A DNA stretch of 64,000 nt from Polynucleobacter meluiroseus (lineage in GTDB: Bacteria; Pseudomonadota; Gammaproteobacteria; Burkholderiales; Burkholderiaceae): the NCBI RefSeq assembly GCF_900205755.1, contig NZ_OANS01000003.1, positions 295,722-359,721 on the forward strand, written 5' to 3'. Every line of letters begins with the position of its first letter. The stretch's first letter is position 1. This document shows, in pieces, positions 1 to 9,919 of this stretch. The position numbers and the translations under genes were made by a program. Under the pieces are notes generated by a model. The model saw only the letters and a list, made by a program, of their open reading frames with translations, did not search any database and was not told the DNA's origin.

Positions 1-1
1 C

Positions 2-862
2 CAAGCCGTCTCAAAGCAGTTAATGCCCGTCTATGACAAGCCAATGGTGTACTACCCATTGAGTACGCTTATGTTGGCTGGTATCCGCGACATTTTATTA
101 ATTTCGACACCGCAAGATACCCCCCGATTTGCCGAGCTCTTGAAAGATGGCTCCCAATGGGGTTTGAATATTGAATATTGTGTTCAGCCCTCCCCAGATG
201 GTTTGGCGCAGGCATTTACTTTGGGTAAACAGTTTGTTGGCAATCATCCGAGCGCCTTGGTATTAGGAGATAATATTTTTTACGGTCATGAATTGGTTGC
301 TCAGCTTAATAGTGCAAATGATCGACAACAAGGCGCTTCCGTATTTGCTTATCATGTGACTGATCCAGAGCGGTATGGTGTAGTGGAGTTTGACAAAACT
401 TACAAGGCACTCTCGATTGAGGAAAAGCCTCTAAAGCCAAGAAGTAACTATGCTGTGACTGGTTTGTATTTTTATGACAATCAAGTTTGTGATATTGCTC
501 AATCAATTAAGCCCAGCCCACGTGGTGAATTAGAAATCACGGATATTAATCGCATCTACCTCGAGAAAAACGAACTGAGCGTAGAAATTATGGGCCGCGG
601 ATTTGCTTGGTTGGATACGGGTACCCACGATTCTTTACTCGATGCTGCCGGATTTATTGCCACCTTGCAAAAGCGTCAAGGACTGATGGTGGCCTGTCCT
701 GAGGAAATTGCATTTCGCCAAGGCTGGATCTCTGCAGAGCTTGTGCAAAAAGTAGCTTCACAACTGAGTAAAAACAGTTATGGTCAGTATTTGACTAAAA
801 TTTTGCATGAGCTCAAAACTTCCGAGCTCCCCATCTCTTTGACTTCGAAAAAACCTGATTGA
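2..862 (+). CDS. rmlA: Glucose-1-phosphate thymidylyltransferase, 5' end cut by the window
   Basis: Makes dTDP-glucose from glucose-1-phosphate and dTTP, the first step of dTDP-L-rhamnose synthesis in the cytoplasm. The reading frame is already open at base 2 ([20 protein letters not shown]), which is the classic RmlA core just after the nucleotide-binding loop. The loop and true start therefore lie upstream of the window, and the ATG at 23 is internal. Further signs are the segment with [10 protein letters not shown] and the stretch with [20 protein letters not shown]. The gene joins rmlC by a TGATG overlap. rmlB and rmlD are not in the window and are probably upstream. Confidence 0.96.
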   Translation, partial: QAVSKQLMPVYDKPMVYYPLSTLMLAGIRDILLISTPQDTPRFAELLKDGSQWGLNIEYCVQPSPDGLAQAFTLGKQFVGNHPSALVLGDNIFYGHELVAQLNSANDRQQGASVFAYHVTDPERYGVVEFDKTYKALSIEEKPLKPRSNYAVTGLYFYDNQVCDIAQSIKPSPRGELEITDINRIYLEKNELSVEIMGRGFAWLDTGTHDSLLDAAGFIATLQKRQGLMVACPEEIAFRQGWISAELVQKVASQLSKNSYGQYLTKILHELKTSELPISLTSKKPD

Positions 863-1428
863 TGACTGCCTCCTCAAAAATACAAGTTCAACCCACGGCT
901 ATTCATGATGTCTTAATCATTGAGCCTAAGGTCTTTGGCGATGAGCGTGGTTGGTTTAGCGAATCCTTTAACGCTGAGGATTTTTCATCCGCCACGGGTT
1001 TAAATGTGGAGTTTGTGCAAGATAATCACTCCTTTTCTCGCCAATGGACTCTAAGAGGTCTTCACTACCAACTAGAAAAGACGCAAGGCAAACTCGTACG
1101 AGTCATTTCTGGAAGCGTATTTGATGTTACTTTAGATATTCGTCAAGACTCACCCACCTTCGGAAAATGGGTCGGCGTTGAACTCAGCGCGACCAATCAC
1201 AGACAATTGTGGGTTCCGCCACAACTAGCTCATGGTTTCTTAGTCTTATCTGAAACGGCAGAGTTTTTGTATAAAACGACTGACTACTATCATCCACAGA
1301 GTGAGGCTTGTTTAGCCTGGAACGATCCGACGGTCGATATCGAGTGGCCGCTACCAATCGGGATAATGCCTAATATGAATGCGAAAGACTCGGCTGGGCT
1401 AGCATGGGATGTTGCGCCTAAGTTCTAA
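862..1428 (+). CDS. rmlC: dTDP-4-dehydrorhamnose 3,5-epimerase
   Basis: Epimerises C3 and C5 of dTDP-4-keto-6-deoxyglucose in the rhamnose pathway. RmlC cupin features are visible: FGDERGWFSESFN near the N-terminus, QDNHSFS followed by LRGLHYQ with the catalytic His, KLVRV and WVPPQLAHGFLVLSE. Length (about 188 aa) is normal for the family. The ATG at 862 overlaps the rmlA stop by one base; a TTG one codon earlier (859) is also possible. Co-translated with rmlA. Confidence 0.96.
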   Translation: MTASSKIQVQPTAIHDVLIIEPKVFGDERGWFSESFNAEDFSSATGLNVEFVQDNHSFSRQWTLRGLHYQLEKTQGKLVRVISGSVFDVTLDIRQDSPTFGKWVGVELSATNHRQLWVPPQLAHGFLVLSETAEFLYKTTDYYHPQSEACLAWNDPTVDIEWPLPIGIMPNMNAKDSAGLAWDVAPKF

Positions 1429-1460
1429 GCCTATGGCCTAAAAGATAAGATAATGCTCCT

Positions 1461-2522
1461 ATGAGTGATTTATCTGATTGGGAAACTACAACATCCCCTA
1501 AAATCCTGCTGATCAAACTCTCCTCTTTGGGGGATGTATTGCACAATCTTCCTATTGTTTGGGATATTCGTAGACAGCTTCCAAACGCTCAAATAGATTG
1601 GGTGGTTGAAGAGGCTTACGTTCATCTTCTTGCGCCTCTTTTATCAAAAGAGAGTTTTAAGGGCATTGATCGCATCATTCCTTTTAGCCTGCGTCGCTGG
1701 AAGAAAAATCTGGGCAAGCTCAATACCTGGAAGCAGTTTTTTGCCTTCAGAAAAGAGCTTCGCGCCAGCACTTATGACGTCATCATAGAAACACAAGGAC
1801 TCATTAAATCAGCGGTGGTGTGCGGTCTAGCTACAAAAAGCGCCAATGCAGTGATTGCGGGTTTGGCTAATGCAACGCAGTTTTCAGGATACGAGCCACT
1901 CGCCCGAAGCTTTTACAGCAAATCTGTGGCAGTACCTGTTCAGTGTCATGCGATCGATCGCTCGCGTCGAATCCTGTCTGCCGCGCTAAAGTGGCCGGCA
2001 ATTGAGCGATCTGTTACTCCACTTTTTTACCCTGAGCAATTCCTAGCTAGCATTCCTGCGCACAACATTCCTGGAATAACCGCTCCTTATATGCTCTTTT
2101 TTCATTCCACAGCGCGTGAGGCAAAGCGTTGGTCAGACTCGCATTGGATCGCTTTGGGAAATGCCCTAGCAGAGTTGGGTTATCAAATTGTCTTGCCATG
2201 GGGAAATACCGCTGAGCAAAGACTTAGCATGGCGCTTGCCAAGCAGATTCGGGGATCGTTTGTGCCACCTGCATTTTCTATTGAGGAAGCGTTCCCTCTG
2301 ATTGTGGGGGCCACTTTAACTGTTGGGGTAGATACTGGATTGACGCATCTCGCAGCAGTGTTGAATAAGCCTACGGTAGAGATCTACTGTGACTCCCCGC
2401 GATGGAAAACCGAGGGGTATTGGTCGCAGAGAATTACTAATGTAGGGGATATGCAAACCCCCCCTTCTGTTGAAGAGGTGCTCAAAGCTTGTAAATCTTC
2501 GCTCAGCGAAAAGAATGTCTAA
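1461..2522 (+). CDS. waaC: Lipopolysaccharide heptosyltransferase I
   Basis: GT9-family enzyme expected to add the first L,D-heptose to Kdo in the LPS inner core, acting at the inner face of the inner membrane. The N-terminal KILLIKLSSLGDVLHNLP is the GT9 signature. The C-terminal half has FFHSTAREAKRWSDSHW and GVDTGLTHLAAVLNKPTV, the ADP-heptose-binding region. About 353 aa, slightly longer than E. coli WaaC because of a short N-terminal tail. A heptosyltransferase II assignment is less likely given the motifs, but the choice between I and II is an inference. Confidence 0.88.
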   Translation: MSDLSDWETTTSPKILLIKLSSLGDVLHNLPIVWDIRRQLPNAQIDWVVEEAYVHLLAPLLSKESFKGIDRIIPFSLRRWKKNLGKLNTWKQFFAFRKELRASTYDVIIETQGLIKSAVVCGLATKSANAVIAGLANATQFSGYEPLARSFYSKSVAVPVQCHAIDRSRRILSAALKWPAIERSVTPLFYPEQFLASIPAHNIPGITAPYMLFFHSTAREAKRWSDSHWIALGNALAELGYQIVLPWGNTAEQRLSMALAKQIRGSFVPPAFSIEEAFPLIVGATLTVGVDTGLTHLAAVLNKPTVEIYCDSPRWKTEGYWSQRITNVGDMQTPPSVEEVLKACKSSLSEKNV

Positions 2523-2599
2523 GCAAGGGGTATCTCAGGTTGCCAGCCACTTTGTCAAAACAATAAGTTTGAACCTCAACTCGCTATAAACTTAAGCCT

Positions 2600-3451
2600 A
2601 TGGAACTGATCTTGTTATTAAAAGCGCTTATTCTCGGCGTAGTCGAAGGCTTAACTGAGTTTTTGCCTATATCTAGTACTGGCCACCTGATTTTGGTGGG
2701 CGATCTGCTTAATTTCAACGATGAGCGCGGTAAAGCATTTGAAGTCATTATTCAGTTTGGAGCAATTCTAGCGGTGTGCTGGGAGTTTCGCGAGAAACTG
2801 TGGAAAGTAACGACTTCATTCGGGACAAGCCCTGTAGCTCGCCACTTTGCCCTTAATTTAGTGATTGCTTCGATTCCAGCCCTCGGCTTGGCATTTATTT
2901 TTGGAAAATATATCAAATCCTTACTATTTGCGCCGATACCCGTAGCCATGGCTTTTATCGTCGGCGCCCTGGTGATTTTTTGGGCCGAACGTCGTCAAAA
3001 GCAATTTCAAGACACAAACCATAAAACATACATTCATTCGGTAGATGATCTTAGTTATCTCGACGCTTTTAAGGTGGGTTTAGCTCAATGTGCTGCCTTG
3101 ATTCCCGGTACCTCACGCTCTGGCGCAACGATTATTGGGGGGATGCTCTTTGGCATTCCACGTGCAGTCGCAACCGAGTTCTCTTTTTTTCTGGCAATCC
3201 CTGTCATTGGCGCCGCCACTGCTTATGAGTCGCTCAAACTTTGGCAATCACCAATAGCTATCTCGGGTGAATATGGCTTAGCTATTCTCCTAGGATTTGT
3301 TGCTGCTTTTTTCTCCGCATTCATTTGTGTGCGTTGGTTGTTGCATTATGTCGCCAGTCATACATTCATTCCCTTCGCTTGGTACCGTATTATTTTCGGC
3401 TTACTAGTACTCATTAGCGCTTACAGTGGACTAGTTTCTTGGTCTCATTAA
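2600..3451 (+). CDS. uppP: Undecaprenyl-diphosphatase
   Basis: Integral membrane phosphatase (BacA/UppP family) that recycles undecaprenyl pyrophosphate to the monophosphate carrier used for peptidoglycan and O-antigen. The two family motifs are present: [16 protein letters not shown] near the N-terminus and [17 protein letters not shown] in the middle. Several hydrophobic segments follow to the C-terminus. Length (283 aa) is typical. It fits between LPS genes because its product feeds the lipid-carrier pool. Confidence 0.96.
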   Translation: MELILLLKALILGVVEGLTEFLPISSTGHLILVGDLLNFNDERGKAFEVIIQFGAILAVCWEFREKLWKVTTSFGTSPVARHFALNLVIASIPALGLAFIFGKYIKSLLFAPIPVAMAFIVGALVIFWAERRQKQFQDTNHKTYIHSVDDLSYLDAFKVGLAQCAALIPGTSRSGATIIGGMLFGIPRAVATEFSFFLAIPVIGAATAYESLKLWQSPIAISGEYGLAILLGFVAAFFSAFICVRWLLHYVASHTFIPFAWYRIIFGLLVLISAYSGLVSWSH

Positions 3452-3489
3452 ATGTTTCTTAAACTTCATTATTCTTTATTGGGATTCGT

Positions 3490-3945
3490 ATGGATGTATC
3501 GATAGACGCAATTACCAATAATATTCAGTTGGCATTAGCCCCAGTGTTCTTACTCACTGCGATTGCGACTTTGCTCAATGCAATTTCAACTCGACTGGCC
3601 AGATCCGTCGATCGTATGCGAGCGATTCAGCACAGAATTCATGATGGAAGCGTGATTAATGAGGCGGCAAGACTGCATATGATTTTGGAGGCTGATGAAG
3701 CGAAGATTCGTGGCCGCTTGTGTACTGCAGCTATTTTCTTTGATGTACTGAGTGGAGTTTTTATCTCACTCACAGTACTCGAGTTATTTTTCTTTCAGGC
3801 TGGTGCGGTTCGCTCTTTGCAAACCTCATTCGTCATATGGACATTTGTTATGGGGCTCATTTCTTTTATGACCTCGTTATTAATTATTTTATTAGAAGTC
3901 ATCTACGCCTACCGTTCGGCGGGTTGGTTTGATCCGCATCACTAA
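3490..3945 (+). CDS. DUF2721 family membrane protein
   Basis: A 151-aa protein of unknown function that resembles DUF2721. The N-terminal helix (IQLALAPVFLLTAIATLLNA) is followed by a charged segment with STRLARSVDRMRAIQ, then two hydrophobic helices near residues 80-135. No catalytic motif is visible. It lies 38 bp after uppP and 28 bp before the epimerase gene, so it is probably transcribed with them. The function is not predicted here. Confidence 0.8.
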   Translation: MDVSIDAITNNIQLALAPVFLLTAIATLLNAISTRLARSVDRMRAIQHRIHDGSVINEAARLHMILEADEAKIRGRLCTAAIFFDVLSGVFISLTVLELFFFQAGAVRSLQTSFVIWTFVMGLISFMTSLLIILLEVIYAYRSAGWFDPHH

Positions 3946-3973
3946 TTTTTATTATCTTGAATAGACTAACTAT

Positions 3974-4909
3974 ATGAATAAAATCCTCATCACTGGCGGC
4001 GCTGGCTTCTTAGGCTCTCACCTGACCGAAAAATTACTCAAAGAGGGTAATGATGTTTTAGTGGTCGATAACTACTTCACTGGCTCCAAGCAAAACGTCG
4101 CCCATTTGCTCTCCAATCCCCATTTAGAGTTAATGCGTCATGATGTCACTTTCCCTTTGTATGTTGAAACTAATCAAATATACAACCTAGCCTGTCCTGC
4201 ATCGCCAGTGCACTATCAATACGATCCAGTCCAAACTACGAAGACTAGCGTACACGGTGCCATTAATATGCTGGGTCTTGCTAAAAGAACTAGGGCCCGT
4301 ATCTTGCAGGCCTCTACTAGTGAAGTGTACGGCGATCCAGAGGTGCATCCCCAGCCAGAATCCTACTGGGGGAAAGTGAATCCTATCGGCATTCGTTCTT
4401 GCTATGACGAAGGTAAGCGTTGCGCAGAAACTTTATTCTTTGATTACCATCGCCAGCACCAGCTCGATATTAAGGTTGTGCGCATCTTTAATACCTATGG
4501 GCCGCGTATGAATCCCCATGACGGTCGGGTTGTGAGCAACTTTATTGTGCAAGCTTTACAAGGCAAAGACATTACTATCTACGGCGATGGTCAACAAACC
4601 CGCAGCTTTTGCTATGTCGATGACCTTATTGAAGCTATGGTGCGGATGATGAATTCTGAAAATGGCTTCACTGGCCCTGTAAATATTGGTAATCCCAATG
4701 AGTTCACGATGCTAGAGCTCGCAGAAAAGATTCTGCAACTTTCGGGAAGTAAATCGAAGTTGGTTTTCGAGCCTTTACCATCTGATGATCCAAAGCAGCG
4801 TCAACCCAATATTGCATTGGCTAAAGACAAGCTAGCTTGGGAGCCTCGAGTGCAGTTAGAGGATGGTCTCAAAGAAACCATCGCTTACTTTAAGAAAGTG
4901 GTGGGGTAG
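3974..4909 (+). CDS. UDP-glucuronate decarboxylase-type NAD-dependent epimerase
   Basis: Extended SDR protein close to UDP-glucuronate decarboxylase (UXS), which converts UDP-glucuronate to UDP-xylose using bound NAD+. It shows [19 protein letters not shown] (NAD-binding GxxGxxG), [18 protein letters not shown] (UXS-like), [20 protein letters not shown], a catalytic YDEGKR (YxxxK) and [20 protein letters not shown]. At 311 aa it is the length of bacterial UXS enzymes. Other NDP-sugar epimerases are possible but the central motif favours UXS. The product could supply xylose for a surface glycan. Confidence 0.87.
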   Translation: MNKILITGGAGFLGSHLTEKLLKEGNDVLVVDNYFTGSKQNVAHLLSNPHLELMRHDVTFPLYVETNQIYNLACPASPVHYQYDPVQTTKTSVHGAINMLGLAKRTRARILQASTSEVYGDPEVHPQPESYWGKVNPIGIRSCYDEGKRCAETLFFDYHRQHQLDIKVVRIFNTYGPRMNPHDGRVVSNFIVQALQGKDITIYGDGQQTRSFCYVDDLIEAMVRMMNSENGFTGPVNIGNPNEFTMLELAEKILQLSGSKSKLVFEPLPSDDPKQRQPNIALAKDKLAWEPRVQLEDGLKETIAYFKKVVG

Positions 4910-4910
4910 T

Positions 4911-5720
4911 TTGGAGCAGGATAAATCTGAAGATAAGATAAGCAAACAACTTACCCGAATTCGTTCATTCGTTCTGAGGGCTGGCAGAATCACTGCTGGT
5001 CAACAGCGGGCCATGGATGAGCTGGGCCCTCAATTTCTAGTGCCGTATCAGCAGTCAAAGGTAGATTTATCAGCCCTGTTTGAGGGCTCACGAAAACCCA
5101 AAATACTTGAGATTGGTTTTGGTATGGGCGAGAGCACTGCTAAGATTGCCGCTCTGAGACCAGAAGATGATTTTCTGGCAATTGAGGTGCATTTACCTGG
5201 CGTCGGGGCGCTACTCAAACTCATAGGTGAGCAGCAACTGACTAATCTACGCCTAATACGCCATGATGCAGTAGAAGTATTAGAAACCATGATTGCACCC
5301 GATTCGCTTGATGGAATTCATATTTACTTTGCTGATCCTTGGCATAAAACACGCCACCATAAGAGAAGGCTGATTCAGGCAGAATTCGTCAGGCTATTAG
5401 TGTCGCGTTTAAAAACGGGCGCTTACTTACATCTGGCTACAGACTGGCATAACTATGCTGAGCAAATGTTATTGGTGCTCAACGCTGAGCCTGCCTTGAT
5501 CAATACCTCTACAGAGCAGGTCGAGATAGCGACCTTTAATGAAAAAGATATTTCAGAGGCGAGTGAGCTCACTAATGAATTTCAGCCTACTTTAGCGCAA
5601 TTAAATGTAACCCATCTTGGCTACGTAGATAGGCCAGCTTACCGCCCCATTACCAAATTTGAAAACCGAGGTCTTAAATTAGGTCATGGTGTATGGGATT
5701 TGGTGTACAAAAAAAGATAG
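4911..5720 (+). CDS. trmB: tRNA (guanine-N7)-methyltransferase
   Basis: SAM-dependent enzyme that makes 7-methylguanosine at position 46 of tRNA. It has [16 protein letters not shown] (SAM-binding loop), [31 protein letters not shown] (the TrmB hallmark) and [14 protein letters not shown] chose the TTG at 4911, just after the preceding stop, with a G-rich stretch upstream. An in-frame ATG at 4863 would overlap the epimerase gene by 47 bp and add 16 unconserved residues. The start is uncertain and the function is firm. Confidence 0.92.
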   Translation: MEQDKSEDKISKQLTRIRSFVLRAGRITAGQQRAMDELGPQFLVPYQQSKVDLSALFEGSRKPKILEIGFGMGESTAKIAALRPEDDFLAIEVHLPGVGALLKLIGEQQLTNLRLIRHDAVEVLETMIAPDSLDGIHIYFADPWHKTRHHKRRLIQAEFVRLLVSRLKTGAYLHLATDWHNYAEQMLLVLNAEPALINTSTEQVEIATFNEKDISEASELTNEFQPTLAQLNVTHLGYVDRPAYRPITKFENRGLKLGHGVWDLVYKKR

Positions 5721-5728
5721 GCTCTTTT

Positions 5729-7207
5729 TTATAAGCCAAGGCAAACGTACTTCAGCTCTAAGTACTCATCGATTCCATAAATACTACCTTCGCGTCCCAA
5801 GCCAGATTGCTTGACACCACCAAAGGGGGCAACTTCATTGGAAATGATGCCGGTATTGACGCCAACGATCCCATAATCAAGCGCTTCCGCTACTTTCCAA
5901 ATCCGGCCAATATCTCTGCTGTAAAAATACGATGCCAAGCCATATTGACTATCGTTCGCCAGCTGAACAACTTCCGCATCATCATCAAAGGGAATGATCG
6001 GGGCAACGGGGCCAAATGTTTCTTCGTAGCTGATCAGCATATCTGCGCTGACATTACTTAAAACAGTCGGCTCATAAAAGGTACCGCCTAAGTGAGAACG
6101 CTTGCCACCAACAACCAACATAGCTCCCTTGCTTAGCGCATCGGCTACATGCTTCTCAACTTTTTCTAAGGCGGATTGCTCAATGAGAGGACCCTGATTA
6201 ATATTCGCCTCCATGCCGTTGCCTACTTTAATAGCCCGCACAGCCCTGGCAAATTTCTCTACAAAGGCATCTTGCACTTTGCGGTGAATGTAGAAGCGAT
6301 TAGCGCAGACGCAGGTTTGACCAGAATTACGAAACTTGGAAGCAACCGCGCCAGCTACCGCAGCATCAATGTCGGCATCTTCAAACACAATAAAGGGCGC
6401 ATGGCCGCCGAGTTCGAGTGCCAATTTTTTGACTGTGGGTGCGCACTGAGCCATCAAAATACGACCTACTTCAGTTGAGCCAGTAAATGACAGATGTCGC
6501 ACTATCGGCGAGGCGCAAAATACTTTCCCTAAAGCAATAGACTGCTCAGCGTCTGCAGTCAAAATGTTGATGACACCAGCTGGTACACCTGCACGCGAGG
6601 CTAATTCAGCTAGGGCGAGTGCAGATAGTGGCGTAAGTTCTGCTGGCTTAATGACTATCGTGCAACCCGCTGCCATGGCAGGCGCTATCTTGCGCGTAAT
6701 CATCGCAATTGGAAAGTTCCAAGGGGTAATGGCGACACACACCCCAATGGGCTGCTTGAGTACAAGTAAGCGTTTATCACTCCAAGTGGTGCTCGGTATT
6801 AATCCAGCGACACGCTTTGCCTCTTCAGCAAACCACTCAATAAAGGATGCCCCGTAAGCAACCTCACCAGCAGCTTCTGCTAGCGGCTTACCTTGCTCTA
6901 AGGTCATGAGTGTTGCCAAATCATGGGTATTTTCGACAATGAGGTCAAACCATTTGCGCATCACAATGGCGCGCTCTTTACCGGTTTTACTTTTCCAGCC
7001 CTCTAGAGCGTTTTCCGCTGACTGGATGGCAAGCTCAGCATTTTCAGTACTGGTATTACCCACTTCTGCAATGAGCTCTGCCGTCGCAGGGTTATGCACT
7101 GGAAAGCGACTATCGGGGCCCATCTTCAGCCATTGACCGTTAATGTAGGCATCCTCTTTAAAAAGACTGGGATCCTTTAATAAACCCCGAATATCTATTT
7201 TTTTCAT
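5729..7207 (-). CDS. gabD: NAD(P)-dependent succinate-semialdehyde dehydrogenase
   Basis: Aldehyde dehydrogenase that oxidises succinate semialdehyde to succinate (GABA/4-aminobutyrate breakdown). It carries ITPWNFPIAMITRKIAPA, LELGGHAPFIVFEDAD with the catalytic Glu, and the catalytic cysteine in GQTCVCANRFYIH. The C-terminus has FGGVKQSGLGREGS, as in GabD. Length (492 aa) is standard. Related aldehyde dehydrogenases (for example glutarate semialdehyde enzymes) cannot be excluded. It ends 8 bp from the end of trmB (convergent) and follows nusB on the same strand after a 74-bp gap. Confidence 0.92.
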   Translation of the reverse strand: MKKIDIRGLLKDPSLFKEDAYINGQWLKMGPDSRFPVHNPATAELIAEVGNTSTENAELAIQSAENALEGWKSKTGKERAIVMRKWFDLIVENTHDLATLMTLEQGKPLAEAAGEVAYGASFIEWFAEEAKRVAGLIPSTTWSDKRLLVLKQPIGVCVAITPWNFPIAMITRKIAPAMAAGCTIVIKPAELTPLSALALAELASRAGVPAGVINILTADAEQSIALGKVFCASPIVRHLSFTGSTEVGRILMAQCAPTVKKLALELGGHAPFIVFEDADIDAAVAGAVASKFRNSGQTCVCANRFYIHRKVQDAFVEKFARAVRAIKVGNGMEANINQGPLIEQSALEKVEKHVADALSKGAMLVVGGKRSHLGGTFYEPTVLSNVSADMLISYEETFGPVAPIIPFDDDAEVVQLANDSQYGLASYFYSRDIGRIWKVAEALDYGIVGVNTGIISNEVAPFGGVKQSGLGREGSIYGIDEYLELKYVCLGL

Positions 7208-7241
7208 AGCGCTTCTCAGTTAATAAATTGGTTAACTGATT

Positions 7242-7259
7242 TTATCCCCGATAAGGGAT
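7242..7259. repeat. Short stem-loop repeat, copy 1
   Basis: TTATCCCCGATAAGGGAT lies between nusB and gabD. It can fold with ATCCC pairing GGGAT. A copy matching at 17 of 18 positions lies at 22428-22445, also between two minus-strand genes. It may be a small intergenic repeat or a weak transcription-end signal; there is no clear U-run. Confidence 0.5.
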
Positions 7260-7281
7260 CAAGGAGGTGATGGGATCCTGA

Positions 7282-7788
7282 CTAGCTCGCTGCGAGCTCA
7301 GTAGCCCTGAGTTTTTTTGCTAATAGATCCAATACGCCGTTTACGTACTTATGACCATCGGTACCACCAAAGGTCTTTGCTAACTCAACGGCTTCATTAA
7401 TAGCCACTTTATAAGGGACGGAGAGGTCGAGAGCCAATTCATAGGTGCCGATTAATAAAGCTGCGTGTTCAACGGGCGAGAGTTCATTGATTGGGCGATC
7501 TAAGGCCGGAGTGATGATGCCTTCCAACTCGTCTGTGCGTTCCAACACGCCCTCGAAAATGCCATTAAATAAATCGAGCTGACAGCGCCGAAATCCGGGG
7601 TCTTCAGCAAGTTGTTTAGCAATCGCTGAAGCATTAGGCAAGCTTCCGGCTCGACGCATGACTAGGCTTTGGTAAACGCCTTGCAGGGCGTATTCCCGAG
7701 CGCGTCGACGCGGCGTCAAAGAACGTTTGGGCGCACTAGATGCAGTTGTTGTTTTAATGGACAGTGCGTTGGGGGGCAGATTAGACAT
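7282..7788 (-). CDS. nusB: Transcription antitermination factor NusB
   Basis: Small all-helical RNA-binding protein that works with NusE (S10) at boxA to support rRNA transcription. The segment RRRAREYALQGVYQSLV is the usual NusB start of homology, after about 25 extra N-terminal residues. The C-terminus has LSPVEHAALLIGTYEL, VPYKVAINEAVELAKTFGG and HKYVNGVLDLLA, all typical. It follows ribH by 7 bp on the minus strand, the common ribH-nusB pairing. The gene end contains a perfect 6-bp inverted repeat (AGCTCG/CGAGCT) but no T-run. Confidence 0.95.
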   Translation of the reverse strand: MSNLPPNALSIKTTTASSAPKRSLTPRRRAREYALQGVYQSLVMRRAGSLPNASAIAKQLAEDPGFRRCQLDLFNGIFEGVLERTDELEGIITPALDRPINELSPVEHAALLIGTYELALDLSVPYKVAINEAVELAKTFGGTDGHKYVNGVLDLLAKKLRATELAAS

Positions 7789-7795
7789 GATGTAA

Positions 7796-8311
7796 TTATT
7801 CTTGAATATGATGAATATCGATGTCGATATCCGGTGTGAGTGCTAAGGCTAAATTAGCCATTTCTATAACGGTTCTAGCGCAGTCAGCCCCTTTGATCTG
7901 CACCCGCTCTTCGGCCTGCTCATCCGTATCGCAGGTCAGAACACCGTTAGCAATTGGCAGTTTAGAGTCTAATGAAATGCGCGTAATGCCCGCTGCGGAC
8001 TCGTTTGAGACCAATTCAAAGTGATAGGTTTCACCACGGATCACTGCACCTAAGGCGATCAGACCATCAAACTCACCGGTCTCAACCAGTAGTTGCAGTG
8101 CAAATGGAATCTCTAGCGCACCTGGAACGGTGATCACTTTAATATCCTCATGCAGTACCCCCAATTGAACCAACTCAGCAATGCAAGCATCCCTTAGGGC
8201 AACGCAATGATCTTCATTGAAGCGGGCCTGTACGACGCCAATATGCAAGCCCTTACCAGCTAGATCGGCCCCTAAAACACCAACAGCAACATCAGAATGG
8301 GAAATAGTCAT
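7796..8311 (-). CDS. ribH: 6,7-dimethyl-8-ribityllumazine synthase
   Basis: Condenses 5-amino-6-ribitylaminouracil with 3,4-dihydroxy-2-butanone 4-phosphate, the penultimate step of riboflavin synthesis; the enzyme forms icosahedral or smaller oligomers. Visible motifs are [45 protein letters not shown] and [15 protein letters not shown]. Length (171 aa) is normal. It sits between ribBA (22 bp upstream) and nusB (7 bp downstream). Confidence 0.96.
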   Translation of the reverse strand: MTISHSDVAVGVLGADLAGKGLHIGVVQARFNEDHCVALRDACIAELVQLGVLHEDIKVITVPGALEIPFALQLLVETGEFDGLIALGAVIRGETYHFELVSNESAAGITRISLDSKLPIANGVLTCDTDEQAEERVQIKGADCARTVIEMANLALALTPDIDIDIHHIQE

Positions 8312-8332
8312 AAGGTCTGTAGAAGAAAAATA

Positions 8333-9466
8333 TTAAGCAATAAAAGGAGTGTAGCCAGTAATTTCTAGGTGGTACCCAGACATACTTGGAATAGGATTGG
8401 GATTGGCGAGTAAGCGCATTTTGCCAACACCGAGATCTTTTAAGATTTGGGCGCCAATGCCATAACTGCGGAAATCAGTTTTGCGCGCCAACGGCGCTGC
8501 AGTTTTACCTGCGTCAATACTATTGAGTTTTTGAAACTGTGCCAACCAATCCACATCATTCGGTGCAGCCATTCCAGAGGCATTCAGTAAAACAGCTACA
8601 CCCACAGGTGAGGCAGCTAATGTTTGCAAAGCTTGGGATAGGGGCCAAGAATGCGTACTGATATTGGTATCGAGGAAGTCCAGCGCCGTTAAGGGCTCAT
8701 GCACTCTTACTAAAGTCTCCGTGGTTTCAGAGGGAGTCCCTTTGACTAGGGCGATGTGGATACAGGAGCTAGGTGTATCCCGATAGACCACCCCATGAAA
8801 CTTCCCCCAAGGAGTATTGAACTCACGCTCACCCTCGCGAACCACAATACTTTCGTGCTGGCTACGATATTGAATCAAGTCAGCAATACTGCCTATTTTT
8901 AATTGGTGCTCTTGGGCGAACTCCAGCAAGTCTGGCAAGCGAGCCATACTGCCATCGTCTTTCATGATTTCACAAATCACTGAGGTTGGTGAGCAACCAG
9001 CCAAAGCGGCTAAGTCGCAACCCGCCTCAGTATGTCCAGAGCGAATGAGTACTCCGCCAGGCTGAGCCATCAAAGGAAAAATATGCCCAGGCTGTACCAA
9101 GTCATCTGGTTTGGCTTTGGACGCAACTGCGGTTTTGATGGTGTGAGCACGATCGGCTGCAGAAATGCCAGTCGTAACACCGTTAGCAGCTTCAATCGAA
9201 ACTGTAAAGTTGGTGCCCATGGAGGTGCCATTATCTTTGACCATTAAAGGAAGATTGAGCTGCTGGCAGCGCTCACGGGTCAGCGTCAGGCAAATCAGCC
9301 CCCGACCAAACTTGGCCATAAAGTTGACCGCCTCCGGTGTGACGTGATCGGCTGCCAAAACTAAGTCGCCTTCGTTCTCGCGATCCTCTTCATCGACTAG
9401 GATGACCATTCTGCCTGCGCGCAACTCGGCAACGATTTCTTCAGTACTGGCGAGTGTATTTTGCAT
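8333..9466 (-). CDS. ribBA: 3,4-dihydroxy-2-butanone 4-phosphate synthase with a degenerate GTP cyclohydrolase II-like domain
   Basis: The N-terminal domain (about residues 1-205) is a complete RibB, which makes 3,4-dihydroxy-2-butanone 4-phosphate from ribulose 5-phosphate; it has [17 protein letters not shown] and [15 protein letters not shown]. The C-terminal part (about 210-377) is RibA-like in shape, including [16 protein letters not shown]. However, it lacks the zinc-binding cysteine cluster and the QEGRG-type segment of active GTP cyclohydrolase II; only one Cys is seen there. RibA activity is therefore probably absent and must come from another gene. First gene of the ribBA-ribH-nusB set; no FMN riboswitch was seen upstream. 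Confidence 0.93.
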   Translation of the reverse strand: MQNTLASTEEIVAELRAGRMVILVDEEDRENEGDLVLAADHVTPEAVNFMAKFGRGLICLTLTRERCQQLNLPLMVKDNGTSMGTNFTVSIEAANGVTTGISAADRAHTIKTAVASKAKPDDLVQPGHIFPLMAQPGGVLIRSGHTEAGCDLAALAGCSPTSVICEIMKDDGSMARLPDLLEFAQEHQLKIGSIADLIQYRSQHESIVVREGEREFNTPWGKFHGVVYRDTPSSCIHIALVKGTPSETTETLVRVHEPLTALDFLDTNISTHSWPLSQALQTLAASPVGVAVLLNASGMAAPNDVDWLAQFQKLNSIDAGKTAAPLARKTDFRSYGIGAQILKDLGVGKMRLLANPNPIPSMSGYHLEITGYTPFIA

Positions 9467-9601
9467 AGCCTTCTATTTTAAGCTGATGGGGCGTTTGTCG
9501 TTCTTTAGTTCTCCGGCTTTCGTTGCTATATCCGCCGTTTCAGACAAGCAAAAAGGAATTCATGGATTTTTTTCTGAGCCCAATGCCTAGAAAATGGGCT
9601 T

Positions 9602-9919
9602 ATGGCTCTAAATACCAACCCTAAAGAGGGCTTTATTTTGCTTGAGGCATTGATCGCAATGACTCTGGTAGTGACCAGCTGGGTGGGTTTATCCCACGCT
9701 TACCAAGGGCTTGCATTGAGATTTGGACAGTTGCAAGAGAAAAGAGTGCAAATCGGAAAGGAATCAGATCAATTTGAAATACATATACATAGCCTCAACA
9801 ATGCCCAGCAGGGGTCAGTAAATGAGCCTTCTCGATTGCTTCATAGGGCTAGCCCTGAGCTTGATGCTGGTAAGTCCGTTACTAAAAACCAGCGCAGAAC
9901 TGGCAGCAAAACAAATTGA
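9602..9919 (+). CDS. Type IV minor pilin, PilV-like
   Basis: A prepilin-like protein. The leader MALNTNPKEG ends in Gly and is followed by FILLEALIAMTLVV, the prepilin peptidase site with Glu at +5 and the hydrophobic assembly helix. It is only 105 aa, short for PilV, and its last 98 bp overlap the next gene in another frame. The tail after about residue 72 may not be conserved. First of four linked pilin-type genes, together resembling a PilV-PilW-PilX-FimT minor pilin set that primes type IV pilus assembly. A decayed 3' end is possible. Confidence 0.75.
   Translation: MALNTNPKEGFILLEALIAMTLVVTSWVGLSHAYQGLALRFGQLQEKRVQIGKESDQFEIHIHSLNNAQQGSVNEPSRLLHRASPELDAGKSVTKNQRRTGSKTN

Noticed and set aside
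5700..5729. Possible two-way terminator between trmB and gabD
   Set aside because: Only a four-base GGCT/AGCC stem with T-rich loop; too weak to call.
9467..9601. Search for an FMN riboswitch ahead of ribBA
   Set aside because: The conserved FMN-box features were not found in the 135-bp gap.
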